Source: Lachnospiraceae bacterium (GTDB lineage: Bacteria; Bacillota; Clostridia; Lachnospirales; Lachnospiraceae). From it: DNA of 64,000 bases. The notes below the pieces were generated by a model. That model had not been told where the DNA came from. It saw nothing but the letters and a program-made list of their open reading frames with translations, and ran no database searches. Below, in pieces: positions 37,653-48,562 of the stretch; the stretch's first letter is position 1; each line of letters begins with the position of its first letter. The stretch is from assembly GCA_004552595.1 (NCBI GenBank), contig SFNX01000005.1, positions 1 through 64,000 of the forward strand, given 5' to 3'. Both the position numbers and the translations under genes were made by a program.

Positions 37653-39572
37653 ATGGCAACAAAGTCAAATTATGGTGCTGACAGTATTACTGTACTGGAA
37701 GGTCTTGAAGCCGTAAGACAGAGACCCGGTATGTATATTGGAAGTGTCTCATCAAAAGGTCTTAATCATCTTGTCTATGAGATCATGGACAATTCCGTAG
37801 ACGAACATTTAGCAGGATTCTGCGATACTATATGGGTTACACTTGAAAAGGATGGCTCTGCAACGGTTAAAGATAACGGCAGAGGCATTCCTGTTGATAT
37901 GCACGAGAAAGGTGTGAGCGCTGAAAGGGTTATTTTTACTACTCTTCATGCAGGAGGAAAATTCGATTCTACCGTCTACAAAACAAGCGGAGGACTTCAT
38001 GGAGTGGGTTCTTCGGTCGTTAATGCACTCTCGACATATTTAGATATTGAAGTTTCAAGAAACGGTAAAATATATCATGACAGATATAAGCAGGGAATTC
38101 CTGATTTAGAGCTTGAAAACGGATTGCTTCCGGTAATAGGAAAATCCAAAACAACAGGTACTAAGATTAATTTTCTGCCTGATGATACTATATTTGAAAA
38201 AACAAGATTTAAGGAAGAAGAGATTAAGTCTCGTCTTCACGAAACTGCATATTTAAATCCGGGACTTACAATTATATTTAAGGATATGCGTCAGGACGAG
38301 CCTGTAGAAATAATATTTCATGAAGAAGATGGTATCGTAGGCTTCGTTAAGGATCTTAATAAATCTAAAGAAGTATTACATGAGCCGGTATATTTTAAAG
38401 GTACTTCTGACGGAATAAATGTTGAGATTGCATTCCAGTATGTTAATGAATTCCATGAAATAGTACTTGGATTTTGTAATAACATTTATAACTCTGAAGG
38501 TGGAACACACCTAACAGGATTTAAAACAAGCATAACAAATATCCTTAATTCATATGCAAGACAAATTGGCATCCTTAAAGATAAGGATCCTAATTTTACA
38601 GGTGCAGACATTCGTAACGGAATGACTGCAATTGTATCAATTAAACATCCGGATCCGAGATTTGAAGGTCAGACTAAGACAAAGCTTGATAATCAGGACG
38701 CAACCAAGTCAGTAGCGAAGGTTACAAGTGATGAAGTTGTAAGATTTTTTGACAGAAATCTTGAAACACTAAAGCTTGTGTTATCACAGGCTGAAAAGTC
38801 AGCCAAAATCAGAAAATCAGAGGAAAAAGCAAAGACAAATCTTTTGACTAAGCAGCGTTATTCATTTGACTCAAATGGTAAGCTTGCAAATTGTGAAAGT
38901 AAAGACGCTGAAAAGTGTGAAATTTTCATTGTTGAGGGTGATTCTGCGGGCGGCTCTGCTAAAACTGCAAGAGACAGGATGTATCAGGCGATTTTACCTA
39001 TAAGAGGAAAAATACTTAACGTAGAGAAGGCTTCGATTGATAAGGTTTTAGCTAATGCAGAGATTAAAACTATGATTAATGCATTCGGCTGTGGCTTTTC
39101 CGAAGGCTATGGTAATGATTTTGATATTACGAAGCTTAAATACAATAAAATTATAATTATGGCGGATGCCGACGTTGATGGCGCACATATTTCGACATTG
39201 CTGCTTACATTATTCTATAGGTTTATGCCTGAACTTATATTAGAGGGGCATGTGTATATAGCAATGCCACCACTTTATAAAGCAATTCCTAAAAAGGGTG
39301 AAGAAGAATATTTGTATGATGATAAGGCACTTAATAAATATCGTAAAAATCACTCTGATTTTATTCTTCAACGATATAAAGGTCTTGGCGAAATGGATGC
39401 AGAACAGTTGTGGGAGACTACTCTTGATCCAAAGAGAAGAAGGCTTAAGCTTGTTGAAGTAGAAGACGCGCTCATGGCATCAAACATTACCGAGATGCTT
39501 ATGGGGACTGATGTTCAACCACGTAGAGAGTTTATTCACAGAAATGCTCATGAAGCTATTCTTGATATTTAA
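37653..39572 (+). CDS. parE: Type IIA DNA topoisomerase subunit B (ParE/GyrB-like)
   Basis: The 639-residue ATPase subunit has GHKL ATP-site motifs (EIMDNSVDEHLAGF, then KDNGRGIPVD, then TSGGLHGVGSSVVNAL) and the TOPRIM motifs EGDSAGGSAKTARDR and IIMADADVDGAHI. It supplies ATP hydrolysis for strand passage. The A subunit follows after 26 nt. The pair is not next to dnaA/recF, and the A subunit lacks the GyrA box, so topoisomerase IV is likelier than gyrase, but the B subunit alone could be called gyrB. The 151-nt gap before it holds no promoter I trust. Confidence 0.85.
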   Translation: MATKSNYGADSITVLEGLEAVRQRPGMYIGSVSSKGLNHLVYEIMDNSVDEHLAGFCDTIWVTLEKDGSATVKDNGRGIPVDMHEKGVSAERVIFTTLHAGGKFDSTVYKTSGGLHGVGSSVVNALSTYLDIEVSRNGKIYHDRYKQGIPDLELENGLLPVIGKSKTTGTKINFLPDDTIFEKTRFKEEEIKSRLHETAYLNPGLTIIFKDMRQDEPVEIIFHEEDGIVGFVKDLNKSKEVLHEPVYFKGTSDGINVEIAFQYVNEFHEIVLGFCNNIYNSEGGTHLTGFKTSITNILNSYARQIGILKDKDPNFTGADIRNGMTAIVSIKHPDPRFEGQTKTKLDNQDATKSVAKVTSDEVVRFFDRNLETLKLVLSQAEKSAKIRKSEEKAKTNLLTKQRYSFDSNGKLANCESKDAEKCEIFIVEGDSAGGSAKTARDRMYQAILPIRGKILNVEKASIDKVLANAEIKTMINAFGCGFSEGYGNDFDITKLKYNKIIIMADADVDGAHISTLLLTLFYRFMPELILEGHVYIAMPPLYKAIPKKGEEEYLYDDKALNKYRKNHSDFILQRYKGLGEMDAEQLWETTLDPKRRRLKLVEVEDALMASNITEMLMGTDVQPRREFIHRNAHEAILDI

Positions 39573-39598
39573 GATTATTTGCTATGGAGTAGAATATT

Positions 39599-41860
39599 AT
39601 GGCTAAGAAGTCAGAAGAAGTATTTGAAGAACAGATAATTAAAACAGAATATTCAGACGTTATGCAAAAATCCTATATAGATTATGCGATGTCTGTACTT
39701 ATGGCGCGTGCGGTACCCGATGTAAGAGATGGCCTAAAGCCTGTACAAAGAAGAGTTCTGTATGCTATGCATGAGCTTGGCCTTAAGCATGACAAGCCTT
39801 ATCGTAAATCGGCTCGTATTGTCGGTGATACTATGGGTAAGTACCATCCACACGGAGACAGTTCAATATATGAGTCGCTTGTTGTCATGTCACAGGAATT
39901 TAAGAAGGGCATTAAATTAGTTGACGGTCACGGAAACTTTGGTTCAATCGAAGGTGATTCTGCAGCTGCAATGCGATATACAGAAGCAAGACTTTGCAAA
40001 GTATCCGAGGATACTTTACTTGCTGACCTTGATAAGGATGTTGTTGATTTCGTTAAAAACTTTGACGAGACAGAAGAAGAACCAAGCGTATTACCGGCTA
40101 AAATCCCTAATCTATTAGTTAATGGAACAGAAGGTATTGCTGTCGGTATGACTACAAATATACCGCCTCATAATCTATCAGAGGTAATTGAAGGAATTAA
40201 GGCTTATATGCATAATCCTGATATTACTGTGGCAGAGCTTATGGAGTATATTAAGGGCCCTGATTTTCCTACCGGCGGAATTGTAACAAATAAGGATGAC
40301 CTCCTTTCAATTTATGAGACAGGTACAGGCAAAATTAAAATACGCGGTACTACTGAAATTGAGCAGGGTAAAGCCGGCAAAATGAAAATCGTTGTTACGG
40401 AAATACCTTATACAATGATTGGTGCAAATATAGGTAAATTCCTTACAGATATAGTTGCATTAATAGATGCAAAGAAAACAAATGACATTGTTGATATATC
40501 TAACCAGATTTCAAAGACCGGTGTAAGAATTGTAATTGAAGTCAAGAAAGATGCGGATGTTGAAAATTTAAGAAACATGCTCATCAAAAAGACAAAATTG
40601 GAAGACACATTTGGTGTTAACATGCTTGCTGTTGCGGACGGCAGACCTGAGACACTGTCTTTAAAAGATATTATAATTCATCATGTCAATTTCCAGCGTG
40701 AGCTTAATACACGAAAATATAACACTTTACTTAAGAAAGAACTTGATAAAAAGGAAATCCAGGAAGGACTTATTAAGGCTTGTGACGTCCTTGATTTAAT
40801 TATCGAGATTATCAGGGGCTCTAAGGATGTTAAGATAGCTAAAAAGTGCCTTACAGAAGGTGTTACCGATAATATTAATTTTAAATCACGTATTTCAAAA
40901 AAGCAGGCTGAGCTATTAAGATTTACACAAAGACAGGCACAGGCAATTCTTGATTTAAGATTATCAAAGCTTGTCGGTCTTGAAATTGAAGCATTAATTA
41001 AAGAACACGAAACTACGCTTAAAAATATCGAGCAATACAAAGATATTCTTACAAATCCAAAAACAATGGATAAAACAATAATTAAAGAGCTTGATGGAAT
41101 TAAGAAAGAATTCGGAGTTCCAAGAAGAACAAGAATAGAAAATCTCGAAGAAGCTTCATTTGAAGAGAAGAAAATCGAAGAAGCTATGGTTTACTTTATT
41201 ATGGACAGGTTTGGCTATGCAAAAATGATTGATGTAGCTACATTTGACAGGAATAAAGAAACAATAGAAGCAGAAAATAAAGTAATAATACCTGTTCTTA
41301 ATACAGGAAGAATATGCGTATTTACTTCTAATGGTAATATGCATACAATTAAGATGCTCGATTTGCCTTTATGCAAAATGAAAGATAAGGGTGTCCCAAT
41401 TGATAATGTCAGCAATTTTGACTCAAAAACAGAAGAAGCTATTTATCTTAGCACACTTAAAGATGTTGTCGTTAAAAAGCTTATGTTTGTTACAAAACAG
41501 GGAATGATGAAGCAGGTTTACGGCACGGAATTTGAAGTTTTAAAGAGAACAGTTGTTGCAACAAAGCTTAATGAAAATGACAGTTTATTAAGCATTTCGC
41601 CAATAGTTGATGAACGTAATGTTGCATTGATTTCAAAAGACGGATATGCAATAAGATTCAGTGTTGATGAAGTTCCGATAAAGAAAAAGAGTGCTGTTGG
41701 AGTAAGAGGCATTAAGCTTTTATCAGGTGATGAAATTACAGATGTATTTTATCTTTCCATGGGAGATAATCCTGTATGCAAGGTTAAAGGCAGAAATGTT
41801 GAAGTCAACAAAATAAAGCTAACAAAGCGTGATTCAAAGGGTACAAAACTAAGAGGATAA
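39599..41860 (+). CDS. parC: Type IIA DNA topoisomerase subunit A (ParC-like)
   Basis: The 753-residue cleavage subunit has the winged-helix/tower core with [20 protein letters not shown], the quinolone-region [11 protein letters not shown], and the catalytic Tyr117 in [12 protein letters not shown]-terminal beta-pinwheel begins near residue 525. In the first pinwheel blade, where gyrases carry QRRGGRG (GyrA box), this protein reads [13 protein letters not shown]. That box is required for DNA wrapping and negative supercoiling, so this is predicted to relax and decatenate rather than supercoil. GGAG lies upstream of the ATG. Confidence 0.85.
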   Translation: MAKKSEEVFEEQIIKTEYSDVMQKSYIDYAMSVLMARAVPDVRDGLKPVQRRVLYAMHELGLKHDKPYRKSARIVGDTMGKYHPHGDSSIYESLVVMSQEFKKGIKLVDGHGNFGSIEGDSAAAMRYTEARLCKVSEDTLLADLDKDVVDFVKNFDETEEEPSVLPAKIPNLLVNGTEGIAVGMTTNIPPHNLSEVIEGIKAYMHNPDITVAELMEYIKGPDFPTGGIVTNKDDLLSIYETGTGKIKIRGTTEIEQGKAGKMKIVVTEIPYTMIGANIGKFLTDIVALIDAKKTNDIVDISNQISKTGVRIVIEVKKDADVENLRNMLIKKTKLEDTFGVNMLAVADGRPETLSLKDIIIHHVNFQRELNTRKYNTLLKKELDKKEIQEGLIKACDVLDLIIEIIRGSKDVKIAKKCLTEGVTDNINFKSRISKKQAELLRFTQRQAQAILDLRLSKLVGLEIEALIKEHETTLKNIEQYKDILTNPKTMDKTIIKELDGIKKEFGVPRRTRIENLEEASFEEKKIEEAMVYFIMDRFGYAKMIDVATFDRNKETIEAENKVIIPVLNTGRICVFTSNGNMHTIKMLDLPLCKMKDKGVPIDNVSNFDSKTEEAIYLSTLKDVVVKKLMFVTKQGMMKQVYGTEFEVLKRTVVATKLNENDSLLSISPIVDERNVALISKDGYAIRFSVDEVPIKKKSAVGVRGIKLLSGDEITDVFYLSMGDNPVCKVKGRNVEVNKIKLTKRDSKGTKLRG

Positions 41861-41867
41861 ATTTAGT

Positions 41868-42419
41868 ATGAGAGTAATTGCGGGAAGTGCAAGAAGACTT
41901 CTTTTGAAAACTCCGAAAGGGCTTGAAACAAGACCGACATCCGATCAGATAAAAGAAACATTGTTTAATATACTTATGCCTTATTTATATGATGCAAATT
42001 TTCTTGATCTTTTCAGCGGAAGTGGCGGAATTGGCATAGAAGCATTAAGCAGAGGATGTAAGTCGGCTGTATTTGTCGAGAACTCGAAAGCGGCCCTTAA
42101 ATGCATTGAAGATAACATCAAAAATACTCATTTTGAAGAATTAAGTACTGTTTATCCTATGGATGTGTTCAGTGCACTTAATCAGCTTGAGTTAAAAACT
42201 GTTTTTGATGTTGTATTTATGGATCCACCATACAATAAAGAACTTGAAAAACAGGTGCTCTTAAGGCTTTCTTCTTCTTCATTGATAAATGAAGATTCAA
42301 TTATTGTATTTGAAGCTAACAAAGATACCGATATAAGTTATATTGATTCATACGGATTTGAAATATTTAAGATTAAAGAGTATAAAAACAATATGCATGT
42401 ATTCTTAAGGAGGAAGTAA
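41868..42419 (+). CDS. rsmD: 16S rRNA (guanine-966-N2)-methyltransferase RsmD
   Basis: The 183-residue SAM-dependent methyltransferase has the N-terminal [17 protein letters not shown], the SAM motif [18 protein letters not shown] (about 42-59) and the catalytic [10 protein letters not shown] near 118. It methylates G966 of 16S rRNA. The 8-nt gap to the topoisomerase gene, and coaD 5 nt downstream, give the common rsmD-coaD pair. Confidence 0.96.
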   Translation: MRVIAGSARRLLLKTPKGLETRPTSDQIKETLFNILMPYLYDANFLDLFSGSGGIGIEALSRGCKSAVFVENSKAALKCIEDNIKNTHFEELSTVYPMDVFSALNQLELKTVFDVVFMDPPYNKELEKQVLLRLSSSSLINEDSIIVFEANKDTDISYIDSYGFEIFKIKEYKNNMHVFLRRK

Positions 42420-42424
42420 ATGCT

Positions 42425-42907
42425 ATGAAATCTGCAATCTATCCGGGATCCTTTGATCCTATTACATATGGTCATATTGATATTATTACAAGATCTGCCA
42501 AAATTTTTGATAATCTTACAGTTGCTGTTCTTAACAACAGGGCGAAACATTCGTTGTTTTCGGTAGATGAACGTGTTAATATGATTAAAGATGCAGTAAA
42601 AGACATTCATAACATTAGTGTTGTAAGCTATGAAGGACTTCTTGTAAATTATGCAAGAGAAGTTGGCGCTAATGTCATAATAAGGGGCTTAAGAGCTGTC
42701 ACGGACTTTGAATATGAACTTCAGATGTCTCAGACTAATGCTAAATTAAGTGACGGAGATATTGAAACAATTTTCTTAAATACAGATTTAAGATATGCAT
42801 ACCTTTCTTCATCTACGGTAAGGGAGGTTGCAAGCTTTGGAGGCGATATCAGCAAGTTTGTCACAAAGGAAGTGGCAGAGCTTGTTTATAATAAATATAA
42901 AAAATAA
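42425..42907 (+). CDS. coaD: Pantetheine-phosphate adenylyltransferase
   Basis: Transfers AMP to 4'-phosphopantetheine to give dephospho-CoA. The 160-residue length is standard. Signatures are [20 protein letters not shown] (with TxGH) near the N-terminus, then [15 protein letters not shown], and the C-terminal [22 protein letters not shown] lies upstream of the ATG at 42425, shared with the rsmD stop region. Confidence 0.98.
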   Translation: MKSAIYPGSFDPITYGHIDIITRSAKIFDNLTVAVLNNRAKHSLFSVDERVNMIKDAVKDIHNISVVSYEGLLVNYAREVGANVIIRGLRAVTDFEYELQMSQTNAKLSDGDIETIFLNTDLRYAYLSSSTVREVASFGGDISKFVTKEVAELVYNKYKK

Positions 42908-42952
42908 TATTACAATGATGTAATAAAGGGGACAGAATAAAAGAGGTATAAT

Positions 42953-43603
42953 ATGGCAAGTAGATTTGAACAGGTTATTGAAGAAATTGAAGATTATATT
43001 GATGAATGCAAATTCGTACCACTATCAAATACTAAAATCCAGGTGGACAGAGAGAGATTGTTTGATTTATTAGGAGATTTAAGAAACAAAACTCCTGATG
43101 AAGTTAAGAGATATCAAAAGATTATTTCAAATAAGGAAGCAATTTTAGATGATGCAAGGGCAAGGGCACAGGAAATGCTTGCAGAGGCAAAAGCCCAGAC
43201 AGACCAGATGCTTTCTGAACATGAAATTATGCAGGCTGCATATGCACAGGCAAGAGCAGTAATTGAAGATGCAAATGCCAAAGCACAGCAGATTGTTGAT
43301 GATGCAACAATTGAAGCTAACGAAGTTAAGCATGCTGCAATGAGATATACAGATGAATCTCTTGAAAATCTTCAGAATATTATTTCTCATGCAATTGCAA
43401 CCGCAGATGCAAAATATGGATCGTTAATTCAATCATTAAGAGAGAGCGAAGCAGTAATTAACCATGACAGATCTGTATTATATCCGCAGGTTTCTCTTGA
43501 TGAAGATGTTGCTGCATTATCCGGAGATCAAGTTGCAACATCAAATAGTAATCTCAACGTAAATACAACAGACCTCAAGTCTAATAATGTTGATATTTTG
43601 TAG
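42953..43603 (+). CDS. Coiled-coil protein of unknown function
   Basis: A 216-residue protein with a short N-terminal segment (FEQVIEEIEDYIDECKFVPL) and a long alanine- and glutamine-rich coiled coil (about residues 60-140), followed by a Ser/Asn-rich tail. The pattern resembles DivIVA- or ATPase-stalk-like helices, but I cannot assign a family. It is a stable neighbour of coaD in related genomes, by recollection. A 16-nt inverted repeat (ATTACA/TGTAAT, 42909-42924) lies in the short gap before it. Confidence 0.72.
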   Translation: MASRFEQVIEEIEDYIDECKFVPLSNTKIQVDRERLFDLLGDLRNKTPDEVKRYQKIISNKEAILDDARARAQEMLAEAKAQTDQMLSEHEIMQAAYAQARAVIEDANAKAQQIVDDATIEANEVKHAAMRYTDESLENLQNIISHAIATADAKYGSLIQSLRESEAVINHDRSVLYPQVSLDEDVAALSGDQVATSNSNLNVNTTDLKSNNVDIL

Positions 43604-43614
43604 AAGGATTTGAA

Positions 43615-45069
43615 ATGTTAGAAAATTTTGAGCCGCAAAGTGTTTTTAAATATTTCGAGAAGATTGCAAGTATTCCGCATGGTTCTTCAAATACAAAGGC
43701 AATATCCGATTATGTTGTCAGTGTTTGTAAGGAACATGGACTTTCTTATGTTCAGGACTCATATAACAACGTAATTGTATATAAGGAAAGTGCCAAGGGT
43801 TATGAAGACAAGCCACCGGTTATGCTTCAAGGTCATCTTGATATGGTATGTGAGAAAAATTTCGAAACAGACGCAAGATTTGACTTTGAGACAGATCCAT
43901 TAAAACTTTCTGTGATGGATGATTATATTTATGCTAAGGGAACTACACTTGGTGGCGATGATGGCATAGGCGTTGCATATATGCTTTCTTTATTAACAGA
44001 TGATACACTTATCGCTCCTAAGCTTGAGTGCGTATTTACATCTGATGAAGAAACCGGCATGAACGGAGCACACGCACTTGATGTGAGTCTGCTTAAATCA
44101 AAGCGTCTTATAAACTTAGACCATGAAGATGAAGGAGTTATTCTTACAAGCTGTGCCGGAGGCAAAAAAGTAGTATTAAGTGTACCTGTAAGACGAATAG
44201 AAAAATCAGGAATAAAATACAATATTGTCATATGCGGTTTACTTGGTGGACATTCCGGAACTGAAATTGATAAATACCGCGCAAATGCCAACCTTTTTAT
44301 GGGCAGACTTTTACAGTTCCTTGAAACAAGAGTTAAATTTGATTTGTTAAGCATTAGCGGTGGATTACAGGACAATGCAATTCCGCGTGAATGTAATGCT
44401 GAAATTATTGTTAGCGAAGATGATTCTCAGAAGTTAGAAGACATTTTCTACGAATTTGAGTCAATCATTAAGAATGAATATAAGAGTGTCGAGAAAAATA
44501 TGATGGTCTATTGTGAGAACTGTGATTTTGTTACAGAAAAGGTTCTTACATATAAGACTATGCAGAGAGTAATTTTCCTACTTATGACTTTACCTGATGG
44601 AGTTCAGCGAATGAGCCCTTCTACTAAAGGTTTAGTCCAGACCTCTTCAAATGTCGGTATCATTAAATTGAGAAAAGACAAATTTGAAGTATTAATCAGT
44701 ATAAGAAGCTCTATCACAAGTGAAAAAGAAGCTCTTTCTACTAAGATTAAATATTTAATAGAAACAATCGGCGGTACTTTTTTAGAAGAGGGAGATTATC
44801 CTGCCTGGGAATATTCTGAAAATTCGGCTCTTAGAGATGCAGCGATAAGCTGCTTTCGTAAGGTGCTTTGTTATGAACCTAGGGTTGAAGGCATTCATGC
44901 AGGACTTGAGACAGGTATTTTCTATAATAAGATTAAGAACCTTGATATTATTTCATTCGGACCTAACGTACTTGATATTCATACACCAAAGGAAAAACTT
45001 AGTATCTCGTCAGCGAAAAGAGTTTATGATGTACTTGTAGAATTACTTAAGGTGTTGGCTGAAAACTAA
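43615..45069 (+). CDS. Aminoacyl-histidine dipeptidase-type M20 peptidase (PepD-like)
   Basis: The 484-residue M20C metallopeptidase keeps the zinc ligands: His in MLQGHLDMVCEK, Asp in LGGDDGIGVAYML, the catalytic Glu with second-site Glu in FTSDEETGMNGA, Asp in LINLDHEDEG, and the final His in SFGPNVLDIHTPKE. It cleaves dipeptides and likely recycles peptide-derived amino acids. Its stop is followed 1 nt later by the next ATG. Confidence 0.93.
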   Translation: MLENFEPQSVFKYFEKIASIPHGSSNTKAISDYVVSVCKEHGLSYVQDSYNNVIVYKESAKGYEDKPPVMLQGHLDMVCEKNFETDARFDFETDPLKLSVMDDYIYAKGTTLGGDDGIGVAYMLSLLTDDTLIAPKLECVFTSDEETGMNGAHALDVSLLKSKRLINLDHEDEGVILTSCAGGKKVVLSVPVRRIEKSGIKYNIVICGLLGGHSGTEIDKYRANANLFMGRLLQFLETRVKFDLLSISGGLQDNAIPRECNAEIIVSEDDSQKLEDIFYEFESIIKNEYKSVEKNMMVYCENCDFVTEKVLTYKTMQRVIFLLMTLPDGVQRMSPSTKGLVQTSSNVGIIKLRKDKFEVLISIRSSITSEKEALSTKIKYLIETIGGTFLEEGDYPAWEYSENSALRDAAISCFRKVLCYEPRVEGIHAGLETGIFYNKIKNLDIISFGPNVLDIHTPKEKLSISSAKRVYDVLVELLKVLAEN

Positions 45070-45070
45070 T

Positions 45071-46360
45071 ATGAATCTACCTATTAATTATTTAGATTAT
45101 ATGAAGGGGCTGTTAGGCGATGAATATTCAAGTTATATTGATAGCTTGAACAGACCTTCTTATCATGGATTAAGAGTTAACAGACTAAAGATAAGTAAAG
45201 AAGAATTAAAAGATAAGCTTAGTTTTTCACTTGAAGAAATTCCATTTATTGATAATGGATACATATATGCTGATAAAGAAAATCCGGCAAAGGATGTATA
45301 TTACCATGCCGGACTTTATTATTTACAGGAGCCATCCGCAATGCTTCCTGCAAACAGACTTCCTATTGAAAAAGGTGACAGAGTTCTTGATTTATGTGCT
45401 GCACCGGGAGGAAAGGCTACAGAGCTTGCGGGAAAACTTTCAAATACAGGCTTATTATATGCAAATGATATTTCTGCTTCCAGAGCTTTAGCTTTACTTA
45501 AAAATCTTGAACTTACAGGAGCATCAAATATTTTTGTTACGGCTGAAAAACCGGAAAATCTTTCTGTTAAATTTCCTTTGTTTTTCAATAAAATACTTTG
45601 TGATGTTCCATGCTCGGGTGAAGGGATGTTTAGGAAAGAGCCTTCTTTAATAAAATCATGGATAGAGAAAGGCCCTGAATATTATCAGAATATCCAAAGA
45701 ACAATAATTGATAATGCATATGAAATGCTTTGTGAAGGCGGACTTCTCATGTATTCAACATGTACATTTAATGAGAAGGAAGATGAAGAAAATATTGCTT
45801 ATTTTCTTGATAAGCATAATGATATGGAATTAATTGATATTGAAGGCTATGAGGGATTTTCAAACGGAAGACTGGGACTTACAAAATGTGTAAGAGTTTT
45901 TCCGCATAAGATGATTGGCGAAGGTCATTTTATGGCGTTATTAAAGAAAAAAGGTGAATGTGTTAAATGTGATGTAGGAAATGATTTTGCTCCTTCAAAA
46001 ATTATTTCTATTGCATTAAAAAATAAAAAAGAAGCAATTGATTATAAATTACCGCCGCTTAAGGATAACGGCTACAGAGAAGGGATAAGGTATATAAGAA
46101 CGGGACTTATGCTTTCTGAATCACAAGCCTATGCAATGACGCTTAATTCTGACAACTTTGATAATTGTCTTAATCTAACACATGATGATATTAGAACTGT
46201 AAAATACATTAAAGGTGAGACAATATTCTTAAATGAAAATGAAACTTTGCACCCCGGACTCTCACTTATTCTTTGTGATAATTATCCACTTGGGTTTGCA
46301 AAATCAGATAAATCCGGAAAACTTAAAAATTTGCTAAATAAAAGCTATAGAATGAATTAG
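45071..46360 (+). CDS. RsmF/NOL1-NOP2-Sun family RNA cytosine-C5 methyltransferase
   Basis: The 429-residue methyltransferase has the SAM motif LDLCAAPGGKATELAG (about residues 105-120) and the catalytic/TC motif pair in CDVPCSGEGMFRKEP and YSTCTFNEKEDEE. The C-terminal extension with a PUA-like region (GYREGIRYIRTGLML and after) resembles RsmF-type enzymes, which make 5-methylcytosine in 16S rRNA. The exact target is unproven. It is followed by a HAD gene after 5 nt. Confidence 0.92.
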   Translation: MNLPINYLDYMKGLLGDEYSSYIDSLNRPSYHGLRVNRLKISKEELKDKLSFSLEEIPFIDNGYIYADKENPAKDVYYHAGLYYLQEPSAMLPANRLPIEKGDRVLDLCAAPGGKATELAGKLSNTGLLYANDISASRALALLKNLELTGASNIFVTAEKPENLSVKFPLFFNKILCDVPCSGEGMFRKEPSLIKSWIEKGPEYYQNIQRTIIDNAYEMLCEGGLLMYSTCTFNEKEDEENIAYFLDKHNDMELIDIEGYEGFSNGRLGLTKCVRVFPHKMIGEGHFMALLKKKGECVKCDVGNDFAPSKIISIALKNKKEAIDYKLPPLKDNGYREGIRYIRTGLMLSESQAYAMTLNSDNFDNCLNLTHDDIRTVKYIKGETIFLNENETLHPGLSLILCDNYPLGFAKSDKSGKLKNLLNKSYRMN

Positions 46361-46365
46361 GGACT

Positions 46366-47016
46366 ATGTTAAATAATATTGATGCTTGCATTTTTGATAT
46401 GGATGGTACAATTGTAGATTCAATGTGGGTTTGGGGACAGGTAGACATTGACTATCTTAGTAAACATGGACATGAAGTACCAAAAGATATGGGAAAAGAA
46501 ATTGAAGGCTTAAGCATGAGAGAAGTAGCCTTTTATTTTAAAAATCGTTTCAATATTGATGATGATATCGATACGATAATTAATGATTGGAACGATATGG
46601 CACTATTTAAATATAAAAATTCAATTAAATTAAAGCCTAACGTAAAAGAGTTTCTCATTCATCTTAAAAATAAAGGAATAAAGACAGGACTATTTACATC
46701 TAATTCATTAGTTCTTGCTAAAGCTGCGCTTAAAGCTAACGGGATACTTGAATATTTTGATGCAATAACTGCCGGCTGTAGTGATATAAAGGGAAAGCCT
46801 GAACCTGATGGCTATATTATTACCGCAAATAAATTAAATGTAAAATGTGAAAATTGTCTTGTATTTGAAGATCTTATAAAAGGAATAATGGCAGGTAAAA
46901 ATGCAAATATGAAAACCTGTGCCGTTAGGGATGATTATTCAATGTATCAGGACGAAGAAAAACGTAAGCTGGCCGATTATTATATTGAGGATTATTATGA
47001 AATTTTTAAAAATTGA
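46366..47016 (+). CDS. HAD superfamily hydrolase (beta-phosphoglucomutase-like)
   Basis: The 216-residue HAD phosphatase has motif I FDMDGTIVDS (catalytic Asp11, Asp13), motif II TGLFTSNS near residue 105, the KGKPEPDGY lysine, and motif IV VFEDLIKGI. The cap fits the pgmB-like subfamily. Substrate is unknown. The 3' end overlaps the next gene by 20 nt. Confidence 0.9.
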   Translation: MLNNIDACIFDMDGTIVDSMWVWGQVDIDYLSKHGHEVPKDMGKEIEGLSMREVAFYFKNRFNIDDDIDTIINDWNDMALFKYKNSIKLKPNVKEFLIHLKNKGIKTGLFTSNSLVLAKAALKANGILEYFDAITAGCSDIKGKPEPDGYIITANKLNVKCENCLVFEDLIKGIMAGKNANMKTCAVRDDYSMYQDEEKRKLADYYIEDYYEIFKN

Positions 47017-47575
47017 AAAAGGATCATTTAAGTATATAAATAATAAAAGAATAATAGAAATAATCAAAACAGTATTTATGTTTTCATGTGCGATTTTTTT
47101 GTATCTGTTTGGTTATATTACTCTTAAAACAAACAAAAACTTTTTCACTGTTTTTGCAGTACTAAGTGTACTTCCGGCTGCTAAAAGTGCTGTTTCAATG
47201 ATTATGTTTCTTAGATTTTCTTCTATTGATGAAGAAGATTATAAAAAAATAAAAGAAGCATCAGGAAACGCAAATACAAAATATGAATATGTTTTTACAA
47301 CATCGGAAAGAGCATTTTTCGTTAAGGCTATCAGTATTCTTAACAATACAATAATTTGTTTATATGCACCTAAAAAAAAGGATTTTTCAAAGGAGTTAAA
47401 GGATCATATTGTTACATGTCTTGAAAGAGAAGGCTATAAGTCATATTCTGTAAAGGTTTACATAAGTGCCGAAGATTACATTAAACGACTTACAGAAATG
47501 AATGAAAAACTTTCAGGGGATGAAACGGATTCATCTGATAATGTATTTTCACTGTTTAATGCCGTATCGATATAA
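46997..47575 (+). CDS. Small two-TM membrane protein of unknown function
   Basis: A 192-residue protein with two N-terminal hydrophobic helices (FMFSCAIFLYLFGYITL; FFTVFAVLSVLPAAKSAVSM) and a cytosolic alpha/beta domain of about 120 residues. I do not recognise the family. ATG 46997 is chosen because GAGG lies 6 nt upstream. The earlier in-frame ATG at 46919 lies inside the HAD gene with no ribosome site. Confidence 0.75.
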   Translation: MKFLKIEKGSFKYINNKRIIEIIKTVFMFSCAIFLYLFGYITLKTNKNFFTVFAVLSVLPAAKSAVSMIMFLRFSSIDEEDYKKIKEASGNANTKYEYVFTTSERAFFVKAISILNNTIICLYAPKKKDFSKELKDHIVTCLEREGYKSYSVKVYISAEDYIKRLTEMNEKLSGDETDSSDNVFSLFNAVSI

Positions 47576-47595
47576 GCTGCTTATTCAATACTAAT

Positions 47596-48555
47596 ATGAA
47601 AGAATTTATTGTCACAAAACAAAATGAAGGGCAAAGATTTGATAAATATCTTACGCGTATTTTAAATAAAGGATCAATGTCTTTTATATTTAAGATGCTT
47701 AGAAAGAAAAACTTTGTTCTTAATGATAAAAAAGCTACAGGTAAGGAAATAATAAAGGAAGGCGATGTAGTTAAGCTTTATATTTCAGATGATACCTATA
47801 ACAAATTTAAGACTGATTCTTTTACTGAAGAAGACATTAAGATAAGTGATCGTTTTAATATAAAAGACAGTATTGTATACGAAGACAAGGATATTATCCT
47901 TATAAATAAACCTGCAAATATGTTATCGCAGAAAGCTAAAAAAAATGATGTTTCACTTAATGAATATATAATTAATTATTTGATTTCTTCAGGATATCTT
48001 AATGATGATAATATATTGGATTATAAACCTTCAGTAATTAACAGACTTGACAGAAATACTACAGGTATTGTCATAGCATGTAAAAATCTAAAAGCAGCGC
48101 AGATATTATCCATGTCACTAAAGACAAGAGAGATTAATAAATACTATAAATGTCTTGTTAAAGGTGAATTCAATAAAGAAGGACTGTATAAAGGATATTT
48201 GAGTAAAGATAGTATTACTAATAAAGTCACTGTTACATCAGATAAAACAAGTGATGACTGTGATTTGATTGAAACAGAGTATAAGCTTCTTGAATATAAA
48301 AATAATACTTCATTAGTATCAGTTCATCTGATAACGGGTAAATCACACCAGATAAGAGCCCATATGGCTTATCTTGGATTTCCGATTATTGGTGACAATA
48401 AATATGGGGACAAAAAATTAAGCAGTGAGTTTAATAAAAAATACCAGATGCTTCATGCATATAAGATAATATTCCCTAAATATGATGATGAACTGTCTTT
48501 TGATTTTTCGGGAAAAACATTTATTTGCGAACCGCAATTTAGATTAAGCTTATAG
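47596..48555 (+). CDS. RluA-family pseudouridine synthase
   Basis: The 319-residue protein has an N-terminal S4 RNA-binding domain (QRFDKYLTRILNKGSMSFIF) and the RluA catalytic core. The active-site loop reads INRLDRNTTGI, with the catalytic Asp kept and the common HRLD reduced to NRLD. The C-terminal GKSHQIRAHMAYLGFPIIGD motif is intact. It isomerises uridine in rRNA or tRNA. The target position cannot be read from sequence. recU follows after 7 nt. Confidence 0.93.
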   Translation: MKEFIVTKQNEGQRFDKYLTRILNKGSMSFIFKMLRKKNFVLNDKKATGKEIIKEGDVVKLYISDDTYNKFKTDSFTEEDIKISDRFNIKDSIVYEDKDIILINKPANMLSQKAKKNDVSLNEYIINYLISSGYLNDDNILDYKPSVINRLDRNTTGIVIACKNLKAAQILSMSLKTREINKYYKCLVKGEFNKEGLYKGYLSKDSITNKVTVTSDKTSDDCDLIETEYKLLEYKNNTSLVSVHLITGKSHQIRAHMAYLGFPIIGDNKYGDKKLSSEFNKKYQMLHAYKIIFPKYDDELSFDFSGKTFICEPQFRLSL

Positions 48556-48562
48556 GTACAAG

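Noticed and set aside
46919..46996. Longer version of the two-TM protein
   Set aside because: The extra 26 codons lie within the HAD gene and have no ribosome site. The 46997 start has GAGG 6 nt upstream.
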